A stretch of DNA of 34,503 nt, from NCBI GenBank assembly GCA_964384525.1, contig CAYLKO010000023.1:1-34503 (forward strand). Reading direction: 5' to 3'. Made by a program: the position numbers and the translations under genes. The notes below the pieces were generated by a model, which did no database searches, had not been told where the DNA came from, and saw only the letters and a program-made list of their open reading frames with translations. Shown here in pieces: positions 21,274-29,860 of this stretch. Numbering within the stretch: the first letter of the stretch is position 1; each line of letters opens with the position of its first letter. This DNA is from SHZI01 sp964384525 (GTDB lineage: Bacteria; Pseudomonadota; Gammaproteobacteria; Steroidobacterales; GCA-2729495).

Positions 21274-23871
21274 ATGCGCTCAGTGAAATTCGGCGGCAGG
21301 AATGCTGCAATGCTTATCGCAGGAATCTGTCTGGCGGCATTCACCGCCGAGGCACTCGCCGTCGAAGAAATCGTCGTCACGACGCGCAAACGCGCCGAAG
21401 ACCTGCAGAAGGTGCCGATCGCCGTGGAGGCGGTTACCGCGGCCGAGATCGAGGCGCGCGGGATCGTCGACCTGAGCAAGGTCGTCCAGCAGTCTTCCAG
21501 TGTCATTCTCGACCAGGGCTTCTCGCCCCAGGACACGCGCATCACGATTCGCGGCCTGTCACCGACCCGCGGCCGCCAGAACGTGGCGGTGCTGCAGGAT
21601 GGCGTGGACGTGTCGAGCGAGGCGGGCGCCGTGACCGCCGGCGGCTCGCTGCTGATCAACCCGCGCCTGTTTGACCTGGAGCGCATCGAAATCGTCAAGG
21701 GGCCGCAGATCGCGCTCTATGGCCGATCGGCGTTCGCCGGCGCCATCAATTACATCACCCGCAAGCCCGGCGACCGGTTTCAGGCCAGGGCAGGTACCGA
21801 TATCGGCTCCGATGGCAAGTTCGAGCTGTCCGGCAGCGTGGATGGCCCACTCACCGAGGCGGTCAGCGCCGGCCTCTCCGGCATGGTCTGGAATCAGGAC
21901 GGATTCCACACGAACACGCTGACCGGCGAGAAGGCGGGAGGTTCTGAAGGCACGAGCATCGCCGGCACGGCGGTATGGAAAGTCACCGACAGCTTCACAG
22001 CCACCGCCCGCATCGAGAATCTCGACGACGAATTCGGCGTCACGCCCTACGCCAACATGCCGTTCAACACGATCTTTGCCGTGCCGCCGTCGGCCCTTGA
22101 CGGGGGCGTCACCACGGCCACGACGATGCCCGGCGTGTCCGGCGACATCCCCGATGGCGACGATCTGGTGCTCGCGCTCAGCGAAGATCCGCGCACCTGC
22201 AACCCCAACGTTCCCAACAACGGCAGGATTGGCTGCCGGAACTATGCGGGCAACACCCGCGACATCACCCGCGGCACGCTGGATCTGGAGTGGAACGTCG
22301 GCGCGGTGACGCTCAGCTCGCTCAGCCACTATGCGGATGCCAACACCACCCAGGCACAGGGCCCGGAAGATGTCAGCGTGAGCACGTCCCCTGTCGCTGA
22401 CGAGCTGTTCATCGACCAGGACACCAAGCTGTTCAGTACCGAGTTCCGGGTCACATCCAACAGCGAGAGCCGCTGGAACTGGATGGCAGGCGGGCTGATC
22501 TGGAAGGAATGGGTGGATCTGGAAGACGGCTCGCTGACCTGCCTTGACTACACCGGCTTCCCAATATTTCCGGCCGGCCCGCAGCCCTGCGGTCCCACGT
22601 TGGCCAAAATTCGGGCTGACGCGCCGCTGGATGTTCCGGGCGATGGCCTGACGCCGCTGAACGCCGACCGGTGGGTGCGCAACACCGATCATTGGTCCGT
22701 GTTCGGATTGGTCGAATGGCAGTTCCTCGATTCGTGGAAGCTTACGTTGGAGGGTCGTTATTTCGACGAGCAGACCGAGGCCAAGGGCCCTGATCAGGAC
22801 AATGGCATCTTCGATCCGTCCGGCACGCTGTGTACCCTCTTTGGTGCGCCGCCCTGTCCGCAATCGGGTCCTGGCACCGATGCCATCACCGGCATGACGA
22901 CAGTGGCCGATGCCCGCGGCGGTACGCAGGACGACAGCTACTTCGCGCCAAAGATCACGGTGACCTGGCTGCCGACCGACAGCCAGATGTACTACTTCTC
23001 CTTTGCCGAGTCGTTCAAGCCGAAGGGCATCAGTACCCTGTTGGGCGGCATCGGGGGGTTCTCCACCGCCGCAAGCGGCACCAGTGCCGATCCCCAGTGC
23101 GTGGACCCGATCGCGAATTTTCGCTTCAACCGCGAGAAGCTCGACAACTACGAACTGGGCGCCAAGACGTCCTGGCTGGACAACCGCTTGCAGCTGAATG
23201 GTTCGGTGTTCTTCGAGGACTTCACGAACAAACAGGTGTCCACCCAGATCGTCGATCCCGACACCGGCATCCTGGCGCCGCGCATCCTCAATGCCGGCGC
23301 CGCGGAAGTCTGGGGCGTGGAACTCGAAGCGACCTGGTACGCCACGGATAATCTGACGCTGAACCTCGGTTACACCTGGCTGGATACCAGATATACCGAC
23401 TACAAGTCCTTCACTACAGGCTCGGGCATCGCCTATGTGGGCAACTGCACGGTCACCGTGGTCGCCGGGCGCACGGGCTGTCTGGTTGACTATGCCGGCA
23501 ACGAGCTGGAAGGTGCGGCGGACAATGCGGCGGTGGCCAACGTCCGTTGGCAGGCCGGTCTGGTCGGTTCGATCGACTACTTCCTGGAATCCGGCATCCA
23601 GTATCAGGACGATCGTTTCACCAGTGACAAGAACCAGCTCGTGTTGCCGAGTCATGTGCTGGTCGATTTCCGCGTTGGTCTGCAGAACGACGAGTGGACC
23701 ATCATCGCCTACGTCGACAACGCTTTCGACGACGACACCGTCAAGAGTGGCTTTGAAGACGGCAGTCTCCCGACCTTCTTCCAGATGGGCAGCTTTTTCA
23801 ACAAAGGTACCGTGATCCTGCCGGATCCGCGCACCTTTGGCCTGCGGGTCAGCTACCGCTTCGGCAGGTAG
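21274..23871 (+). CDS. TonB-dependent outer membrane receptor
   Basis: This 865-residue protein has a signal peptide (about 1-29, ending FTAEALA). A TonB box EEIVVTTRKRAEDLQKVPIA follows at once, then a plug domain (ITIRGLSPTRGRQNVAVLQD, DLERIEIVKGPQIALYGRSA, AGAINYITRKPG). After the plug comes a long beta-barrel that ends in the hydrophobic/aromatic strand FGLRVSYRFGR. This is the sphingomonad/gammaproteobacterial organic-substrate type more than a classical siderophore receptor, though the ligand cannot be told from sequence. ATG 21274 was chosen because it gives the signal peptide; the preceding open frame lies in the membrane protein B gene. It is followed by an MFS transporter, a Tat protein and an aldehyde dehydrogenase, which suggests uptake of a substrate that is then oxidised. 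Confidence 0.95.
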   Translation: MRSVKFGGRNAAMLIAGICLAAFTAEALAVEEIVVTTRKRAEDLQKVPIAVEAVTAAEIEARGIVDLSKVVQQSSSVILDQGFSPQDTRITIRGLSPTRGRQNVAVLQDGVDVSSEAGAVTAGGSLLINPRLFDLERIEIVKGPQIALYGRSAFAGAINYITRKPGDRFQARAGTDIGSDGKFELSGSVDGPLTEAVSAGLSGMVWNQDGFHTNTLTGEKAGGSEGTSIAGTAVWKVTDSFTATARIENLDDEFGVTPYANMPFNTIFAVPPSALDGGVTTATTMPGVSGDIPDGDDLVLALSEDPRTCNPNVPNNGRIGCRNYAGNTRDITRGTLDLEWNVGAVTLSSLSHYADANTTQAQGPEDVSVSTSPVADELFIDQDTKLFSTEFRVTSNSESRWNWMAGGLIWKEWVDLEDGSLTCLDYTGFPIFPAGPQPCGPTLAKIRADAPLDVPGDGLTPLNADRWVRNTDHWSVFGLVEWQFLDSWKLTLEGRYFDEQTEAKGPDQDNGIFDPSGTLCTLFGAPPCPQSGPGTDAITGMTTVADARGGTQDDSYFAPKITVTWLPTDSQMYYFSFAESFKPKGISTLLGGIGGFSTAASGTSADPQCVDPIANFRFNREKLDNYELGAKTSWLDNRLQLNGSVFFEDFTNKQVSTQIVDPDTGILAPRILNAGAAEVWGVELEATWYATDNLTLNLGYTWLDTRYTDYKSFTTGSGIAYVGNCTVTVVAGRTGCLVDYAGNELEGAADNAAVANVRWQAGLVGSIDYFLESGIQYQDDRFTSDKNQLVLPSHVLVDFRVGLQNDEWTIIAYVDNAFDDDTVKSGFEDGSLPTFFQMGSFFNKGTVILPDPRTFGLRVSYRFGR

Positions 23872-23888
23872 CTCGCAACCGGCTGTCG

Positions 23889-23934
23889 AGCGCCTTCAGC
23901 CGTGCACTGTTACCGGTGCGCGGCTGAAGGTGCG
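23889..23934 (+). terminator. Strong hairpin between the TonB receptor and MFS genes
   Basis: CCTTCAGCCG (23893-23902) and CGGCTGAAGG (23921-23930) form a perfect 10-bp stem. It extends inwards with TGCAC/GTGCG (one G-U pair) and outwards with GCGC on both sides around one bulged A. It starts about 18 bp after the receptor stop. There is no U-run, so it may act as an mRNA 3' stabiliser or partial terminator rather than a classical terminator. Confidence 0.6.
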
Positions 23935-24052
23935 CCACATCTCGCAGCGGGTCCAATCACCAGATGGATAGATGTGCGCCGGTGCTAGGCGCGCAGGCCG
24001 GATATTGCCAAACTCACCGTCCCGGACCTTCCGGTGCCATCCCGATCAGAGC

Positions 24053-25420
24053 ATGACGCCAGCGGCAGCGCCTGTTTCGAGTCACAGCCCCGGCGCTGGT
24101 ACCGGTTATCGCATCGGGCCACTCGCGATGCGACCGGAGATCCTGCCAAGGAACGTCTGGGCGCTTTTTTTCGTTTCCTTCTTCAGCATCGCGATGATGA
24201 GCATCGTGGGCGTGATGCAGCCCTATGTGTTCACGGAAATCCTGCGCATACCGGCCGACGAGCAGGGCACCCTGGCCGGCAACCTCGTGGTCCTGCAGGA
24301 AATCGTCGCGCTCATCCTGCTGGGGCCGGTCGGCGCCATGTCCGATCGCTTTGGCCGCAAGCCGATCTTCGGCACCGGCTTCCTGCTGCTGGGCCTCGGC
24401 TATTGCCTGTATCCACTCGCCAGCTCGAGCTGGGAGCTGGCGTTCTTCCGTTTGTTCGTGGCCTCCGGCGCGGCCTGCGTCAACGTCATGCTGGTGGCGG
24501 TGGCCAATGACTATCCCATGGAGAAATCACGCGCCCGGATGATTGCCGCCGTCTTCATCTGCAACGGCCTCGGCATCGCCACCTTGCCCCGCCTGATCGG
24601 CGGACTGCCCGAACGCTTCATGAACCACGGCCTCGACGAAATCTGGGCCGGGCGCCTGGCATTCTGGTGCGTCACCGCACTCTGCGGGATGCTGGCAGCA
24701 GTCCTGTTCTGGGGCCTGCGGCCTGGCGCGCCGGCTCAAACAACGAAGCGGGACCCGTTGCTCGCCACGCTCAAGATCGGCCTCGAGGCGGGTCGCAGGC
24801 CGCGCGTGGCCCTGGCCTATGCAGCGGGCCTCGTTTCCCGCGCCGACATGGCCGTGGTCAGCACCTTCCTGACCCTGTGGCTCGTCCAGGAGGGCATTGC
24901 CCGGGGCCTTTCCACCGGCGAGGCACTGAAGAGGGCAACGCTCTTCTACGTCATCATCCAGGCCATGGCCATTCCGTGGGCGCCGGTTTTCGGCTGGCTG
25001 CTCGATCGCGTGGATCGGGTGGCGGGCATGGCAGGCGCGATGGTGCTGGCCGGCATCGGCTATGCATCGCTCGGCATGCTGGAAAATCCGCTGGGCAACG
25101 GCATGTACATCGCCGCCGGCTTTGTCGGCATGGGGGAAATGGCCGCCAACATTTCGGCCACCTCGTTGATCGGCAAGGAAGCGCCGGATCGCGGTCGCGG
25201 CGCCGTGCTGGGGCTGTACAGCCGGTCGGGGGCGCGCGGCATCATGCTGGTCGCGAAAGGCGGCGGGTGGCTCTTCGACAACTGGGACCCGGTGGGGCCC
25301 TTCCTGTTGATGGCCGGCGCCAACGGCGTGATGTTCGCGCTGGCCCTGGTCACCTGGTTCGTCATGCCGCGCGCCGCCGGCGCCACCACCACGTCACCGG
25401 CATCCGCCGGTGCCGGTTGA
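24053..25420 (+). CDS. Major facilitator superfamily transporter 1
   Basis: 455 residues with about twelve hydrophobic segments. The cytoplasmic loop 2-3 motif GAMSDRFGRKPIF is the MFS signature, and GWLLDRVDRVAGM is its second-half equivalent. The substrate is unknown. Its sequence parallels MFS transporter 2 (27959): IPADEQGT versus IPIDQQGT, GPVGAMSDRFGRK versus GPVGVMADRIGRR, YCLYPLASS versus YALYPFATS, and VANDYP versus VADYPYS. The two are therefore diverged duplicates. ATG 24053 (MTPAAAPVSSHSPG) is the first Met with a plausible membrane-protein N-terminus. The next gene follows after 42 bp. Confidence 0.9.
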   Translation: MTPAAAPVSSHSPGAGTGYRIGPLAMRPEILPRNVWALFFVSFFSIAMMSIVGVMQPYVFTEILRIPADEQGTLAGNLVVLQEIVALILLGPVGAMSDRFGRKPIFGTGFLLLGLGYCLYPLASSSWELAFFRLFVASGAACVNVMLVAVANDYPMEKSRARMIAAVFICNGLGIATLPRLIGGLPERFMNHGLDEIWAGRLAFWCVTALCGMLAAVLFWGLRPGAPAQTTKRDPLLATLKIGLEAGRRPRVALAYAAGLVSRADMAVVSTFLTLWLVQEGIARGLSTGEALKRATLFYVIIQAMAIPWAPVFGWLLDRVDRVAGMAGAMVLAGIGYASLGMLENPLGNGMYIAAGFVGMGEMAANISATSLIGKEAPDRGRGAVLGLYSRSGARGIMLVAKGGGWLFDNWDPVGPFLLMAGANGVMFALALVTWFVMPRAAGATTTSPASAGAG

Positions 25421-25462
25421 TATCATCACTCAAAACAACTGCTGAATCGGAGGAACTGGAAC

Positions 25463-26503
25463 ATGCCAAGTACACGCAGGGAATTGCTGGGTTCATTCGC
25501 CACGGTAGGGCCGCTCGGGGCGATGTCCCTCGGGATGCTGCAATCGGGAGCGGCACTGGGGGCTGGCACTGCCGGTGGCTTCCCTGCCGGCTTCAACACC
25601 AGCCGCTACGGCGCCGGCCCGGCGCTGGAAGGGCCGGATCTCGACCTGCGCACCGGCAAGGGCAACAAGCTGGCCTATGCCCGGATCCAGGGTGACCTCG
25701 ACAACAGCAAGCAGAAGTTCTTCTGGTTCAAGGGGTACTGCTCCGGCGTCCGCCCCGGCAAGCGCATCGACGACCTGTGCGGCGCCGAGGGCTTCGGCAC
25801 CATCCGCCTGAACACGCTGCCGGACGGGTCGATCCAGCGCATGTGCCGGGAAATCATCGTCTACACCGACCGCCGCAGCGGCGATGTGCTGGAGGAGTGG
25901 AGGAACCCGTACATCAATGAAACGGTGAAGGTCGTGCACGTGGCCAACGACCCCTTCAATTACATGATCGAGGACTACTTCCCGGCGCCGCCGAGTTTCG
26001 GCGGGCTCAACAAGGAGAAGGCGCCGCCCCGGGTGCCTTTCATCCTGCCGTGGTCCCAGGAGGGTGCATGGCTGGCGATGGAAATCCATATCAACCTGAT
26101 TTATCCGAGCGCACTGCAGCCGGACAAGTGGCCGCGTGAATCGGCCGGCAAGTTCGCGCAGGTCTCGGAGTTCTTCGCCCACCATGTGAAGGCCGAGGAC
26201 ATGCAGAACGAAAAGCTCACGACGCTCGACTATCGCGGCACCTGGAATCGCATCACGCCGTGGTTGCCGTGGATGCTGATGGGCCAGATGCCGGGCCATA
26301 TCACCTACAGCTGCTTCATGGGCACCTGCGACAGCCCGGACCAGGTGTTGCACCGCCAGGTCGTGGATTACGCGGAGAAGCACTACCCGACCTTCTTCAC
26401 TGCACCCACCGAATACACCGGCTTCCAGAGCCTCTCCAGCCTGGAGAACTACGCCAGGACCCAGAAACCGCAACCGCCACTCAATACAACAAAGACGCCC
26501 TGA
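25463..26503 (+). CDS. Tat-exported DUF1838 family protein
   Basis: 346 residues with a twin-arginine signal (STRRELLGSFATVGPLGAMS, cleaved near residues 30-37). The mature part contains YARIQGDLDNSKQKFFWFKG, EWRNPYINETVKVVHVANDP, FILPWSQEGAWLAMEIHINL, and RITPWLPWMLMGQMPGHITY. Together these look like the DUF1838 family of exported proteins, whose activity is unknown. There are conserved-looking Trp, His and Asp residues (VHVANDP and WLPWMLMGQMPGH) but no known catalytic motif. It sits between MFS transporter 1 (42 bp) and an aldehyde dehydrogenase (20 bp), so it probably belongs to the same operon. Confidence 0.8.
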   Translation: MPSTRRELLGSFATVGPLGAMSLGMLQSGAALGAGTAGGFPAGFNTSRYGAGPALEGPDLDLRTGKGNKLAYARIQGDLDNSKQKFFWFKGYCSGVRPGKRIDDLCGAEGFGTIRLNTLPDGSIQRMCREIIVYTDRRSGDVLEEWRNPYINETVKVVHVANDPFNYMIEDYFPAPPSFGGLNKEKAPPRVPFILPWSQEGAWLAMEIHINLIYPSALQPDKWPRESAGKFAQVSEFFAHHVKAEDMQNEKLTTLDYRGTWNRITPWLPWMLMGQMPGHITYSCFMGTCDSPDQVLHRQVVDYAEKHYPTFFTAPTEYTGFQSLSSLENYARTQKPQPPLNTTKTP

Positions 26504-26523
26504 GCCGGAAAGAACCCGCATTG

Positions 26524-27972
26524 ATGTCCACCCGGTTCGGCGACCGCCTCATGTACATCGGCGGTGAATTTGTCCCCGGCAGCAGTGGCGAATGGGTGGA
26601 GTCGGTCAATCCCGGCACGGAGGAGGTCCACGGCCGGGTGCCCATCGGGACCGCAGCCGATGTGGAGGCTGCGGTCCGCGCTGCCGAAAATGCCCAGCCG
26701 GCCTGGGCCGGGATGGAGATCCGCGAACGGCGGGACCGCCTGCGCCAGCTGGCTGCCGCCATCGTCGCGCGTGGTCCCGATGTGTTGCCACTGGAAGCCG
26801 CGGACACCGGCAACACCATCGGCAGCCTCGGCCGGGACATCGGGCTGGCGGCCGGCTACCTCGACCTGTTTTCCGGCCTGGGCACCGAGCTCAAGGGCGA
26901 GAGCGTTCCCGCCTCTGCGAATGGCATTCATTTCTCCATTCGCGAGCCCTACGGCGTGGTGGCCCGGATCCTGCCGTTCAACCACCCGTTCCTGTTCGCT
27001 GCGGCGCATCTGGCGGCGCCGCTGATGGCCGGCAACACGGTGATAGTGAAGACGCCGGAAACGAGCCCGTTGTCCGGCACCGAGATGGGCGAGAAGTGTC
27101 GCGAGGTCCTTCCGGCCGGCGTCGTGAATATCCTGCACGGGCCGGGTCTGCCGACGGGCGACGCCATCGTCCGTCACCCGCGGGTCTGGCGCATCGGGTT
27201 CACGGGCTCCGTGCAGACGGGGCTCGCGATCCAGCGTGCGGCCGCGGAGGTTGCCGTCAAGCATGTCTCGCTCGAACTCGGTGGCAAGAATCCGATGATC
27301 GTGTGCCCGGATGCCGATCCTGCAACGGTGGCGACGGCGGCCGTTGCTGGCATGAATTTCGCGTGGGCCGGGCAATCCTGCGGGTCCAACAGCCGCTTGA
27401 TGGTCCATGAGTCGCTGTACGACGACGTGGTCGGACGGGTCGTGGATGCCGTGGGCAGGATCCAGGTTGGCGACGTGCTGGACCCGTCGTCCCAGATGGG
27501 GCCTTTGAACTCCGCCGCGCAGTACCAGCGCGTGTTGGCCTTCGTGGCATCGGCGCGAGCGGATGGCGCCCAACTGCTCACCGGTGGCGACCGGCCGAAG
27601 GGTGAGTCATTTCGCCGCGGATACTGGCTGCGGCCGACCGTGTATGCGGTTACCATGAACATGCGGGTGGCGCGCGAAGAAGTTTTCGGGCCAATCCTTT
27701 CGATCCTCAAGTGGAAGACCCGGGAAGAAGCAATCGCGATGGCCAATGCGACTGACTACGGTCTGGCGTCCGGCGTCTGGACCCACGACCTGGATGCGGC
27801 GATGGCGTTTGCCCGCGCACTGCAATCGGGCCTCGTGTGGATCAACAACACGGCCCGGCATTTTATCGGCATGCCTTTCGGGGGCTACAAGAACAGTGGC
27901 CTCGGTCGGGAGGAGTGCCTCGAAGAACTCCTGAGCTATACCCAAAACAAGGCGATTCATGTCTCTGTCTGA
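26524..27972 (+). CDS. NAD(P)-dependent aldehyde dehydrogenase
   Basis: This 482-residue soluble enzyme oxidises an aldehyde to the acid. The oxyanion Asn is N153 in LPFNHPFLFAAAHLAAPLMA, the general base is E251 in SLELGGKNPMIV, and the nucleophile is C286 in WAGQSCGSNSRL. The NAD-binding FTGSVQTG and the C-terminal EEVFGPILSILKWK, GLASGVWTHDL and PFGGYKNSGLGREECLEEL are all present. It has the layout of betaine/benzaldehyde-type ALDHs; the substrate is not known. ATG 26524 gives the expected N-terminus. The stop overlaps the next MFS gene by 14 nt, so the two are co-translated. Confidence 0.95.
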   Translation: MSTRFGDRLMYIGGEFVPGSSGEWVESVNPGTEEVHGRVPIGTAADVEAAVRAAENAQPAWAGMEIRERRDRLRQLAAAIVARGPDVLPLEAADTGNTIGSLGRDIGLAAGYLDLFSGLGTELKGESVPASANGIHFSIREPYGVVARILPFNHPFLFAAAHLAAPLMAGNTVIVKTPETSPLSGTEMGEKCREVLPAGVVNILHGPGLPTGDAIVRHPRVWRIGFTGSVQTGLAIQRAAAEVAVKHVSLELGGKNPMIVCPDADPATVATAAVAGMNFAWAGQSCGSNSRLMVHESLYDDVVGRVVDAVGRIQVGDVLDPSSQMGPLNSAAQYQRVLAFVASARADGAQLLTGGDRPKGESFRRGYWLRPTVYAVTMNMRVAREEVFGPILSILKWKTREEAIAMANATDYGLASGVWTHDLDAAMAFARALQSGLVWINNTARHFIGMPFGGYKNSGLGREECLEELLSYTQNKAIHVSV

Positions 27973-29391
27973 ACAACGCAAGAGTGTGGGAGCGGCCAAC
28001 GCGACGGCCGCCGGTTCAACCCAGGGTCCGGTCGATGCGGAAGGCCCCGGTGGCAAGTTCGGCTGGGTCCGGCTGGCGCCCGGCGTCAGCCACTGGAACA
28101 TGTGGGCCTTTCTCTACGCCTCCTTTGCCACGATCGGCCTCCTGACCTTCGTCACCGTCGGCACGCCCTATGTGCTGAATGCCAATCTGGGCATTCCCAT
28201 CGATCAGCAGGGCACGGTAATCGGTGACCTCACCGTGTGGAGCGAAATCGGGCTGCTGATGGTGTTTGGTCCGGTCGGCGTGATGGCCGACCGCATCGGG
28301 CGCCGCGGCGTCTACGTGATCGGATTCATCGTGATGGGCATCGCCTATGCGCTGTATCCCTTCGCCACGTCGCTGCCGGAACTGACCGTCTACCGCATGA
28401 TCTATGCTGCCGGCGTGGCGGCATGTACCGGCATGCTGGCCACCATCGTCGCCGACTACCCCTACAGTCCCGATCGCGGCAAGCTGGTGGCCCTGGGTGG
28501 CACGCTGAACGCCATCGGCGTGATCTGCGTGGTTGTCATCCTGGGCGGCCTGATGAAGTCCTTTGTCGACGGCGGTGCGGACCCGCTGGCTGCCGGGCGC
28601 ATGGCCCATCTGTTCATTGCGGGGCTCTGCCTGGTATCAGCCGTGGTCGTTGCACTCGGCGTCCGCAAGGGCACCCCGGCCCCGCAGGAACAGCGTCCGC
28701 CGGTTGGCGAGCTGGTGCGCAGCGCAATCCTCGAAGCCCGCAATCCGCGTATTGCGCTGGCCTACGGCTGTGCCTTCATTGCCCGCGCCGATCTCGTGAT
28801 CCTCGGCACCTTCAGCACCCTGTGGGGCACCACGGCTGCATTGAACGATGGCATGCCCATCGCGGAAGCCGTGGCCACATCAGCCCGCATGACCTTCGGC
28901 ACCGCCAGCCTCGCCGGCCTCATCTGGTTGCCGATCATGGGGATCATCCTGGACCGCATCAACCGGGTGACCGGCACGCTGCTCTGCATGGTGCTCACCG
29001 CCATCGGCTTCATGTCCACGCTGCTGATCGATGACCCGGTCCTGGTGAAGAACCAGTGGATCTGGGTCCTTGTCGGCATCGGCAACATCAGTGCCTTCAT
29101 CGGCGCCATGACGCTGGTCAGCGCCGAAGCCCCCATTGCCAAGCGGGGTGTGATCATCGGCATGTTCAACATCATGGGCGTGATCGGCATCATGGTCTGC
29201 AGCGTCATCGGCGGGCGGCTGTTCGATGCCTGGAGCCCGGCGGGACCCTTCGTGCTGATCGGCGGCCTGTCCGTGCTCATGTCGATTGCCGCGGTCTTCG
29301 TCAGGATCTACGCGCCGGGGCCGGCGGTCGTGGGGCAGAAGGCGGGGAGNNNNNNNNNNCGGGGAGCAAGGCCGCCGCAATCGGGCACTGA
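27959..29391 (+). CDS. Major facilitator superfamily transporter 2, 3' end in assembly gap
   Basis: About 464 residues are readable before the 10-N gap at 29350. The protein has twelve hydrophobic segments and the MFS signature GPVGVMADRIGRRGVYV. Parallels with transporter 1 (24053) are strong, so they are paralogues. The body ends IYAPGPAVVGQKAG, typical of the start of a hydrophilic tail. Past the gap, one frame gives GSKAAAIGH and a stop at 29389-29391, a believable C-terminus. The frame that is continuous when 10 N are taken literally runs on to 29515 into a palindrome and looks artificial. The ATG overlaps the ALDH gene by 14 nt. Confidence 0.85.
29350..29359. other. Assembly gap (10 N)
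   Basis: Ten N at the 3' end of the second MFS transporter; true length unknown. The gap is 65 bp upstream of a long palindrome, a structure that could itself cause assembly breaks. Confidence 0.95.
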
Positions 29392-29424
29392 TCCAGGCGG
29401 GCCGGTACTACCGGGGAAGCCGCG

Positions 29425-29579
29425 AAGCGTGGGTGCTCGTCAGGGAGGTGTCCTGGCGGGCTATGCGCGACGAGCGAGCCATGGATGGCGCTTGAGCGAG
29501 GAGCGCTGTATTTGAGGGCCGACAGGATGTCGGCCCGAAATTGCCCGCCAGGACACCTCCCTGACGAGCACCCACGCTT
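29425..29579. repeat. Long palindrome with 37-bp perfect arms and an inner hairpin
   Basis: Arm 29425-29461 (AAGCGTGGGTGCTCGTCAGG...) is the exact reverse complement of arm 29543-29579. The 81-nt centre has its own hairpin: GGGCCGAC (29516-29523), loop AGGAT, GTCGGCCC (29529-29536). It lies between the convergent MFS and copper chaperone genes, 18 bp from the latter's stop. It may act as a bidirectional terminator or be a dispersed palindromic repeat. Confidence 0.95.
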
Positions 29580-29597
29580 TGGCCATATCCTGCGGTC

Positions 29598-29810
29598 TTA
29601 GGCAGTCACCTCGAAGCCGGCAGCCGTGATCGCCTTGGCGAGCGCGTCGCGCTGGATCTGGGCGGCATCGAATTCCACGGAAACCTTGCACGCGTTCCGG
29701 TCGGCCTTGGCGGTGACCACACCCTTGTGGCTGGTCAGGGCGTTCTGCACGCTGCGCTCGCAGCCGCCGCAGGTCATGCCCTGCACATTGAATTCAGCAG
29801 TCGTCGTCAT
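29598..29810 (-). CDS. copZ: Copper chaperone (CopZ-like, heavy-metal-associated domain)
   Basis: A single 70-residue HMA domain. The metal site is GMTCGGCERSVQNAL near the N-terminus, and the fold ends AKAITAAGFEVTA. Such proteins bind Cu(I) in the cytosol and hand it to a P-type ATPase. The gene starts 50 bp after the copA stop on the same strand, so the two are probably co-transcribed. Length and motif order are as expected for CopZ. Confidence 0.9.
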   Translation of the reverse strand: MTTTAEFNVQGMTCGGCERSVQNALTSHKGVVTAKADRNACKVSVEFDAAQIQRDALAKAITAAGFEVTA

Positions 29811-29860
29811 GGTGCGTTCTCCGATCGTGATTGATTGGGTGGGGATGGTTGGTTGTGGCT

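Noticed and set aside
21559..23655. 698-codon minus-strand open frame opposite the TonB receptor
   Set aside because: Shadow frame; its composition is what the receptor's codon bias gives on the opposite strand.
29392..29515. Continuation of the second MFS frame through the palindrome
   Set aside because: Depends on taking the 10-N gap literally; the added peptide is not transporter-like and lies in a palindrome.
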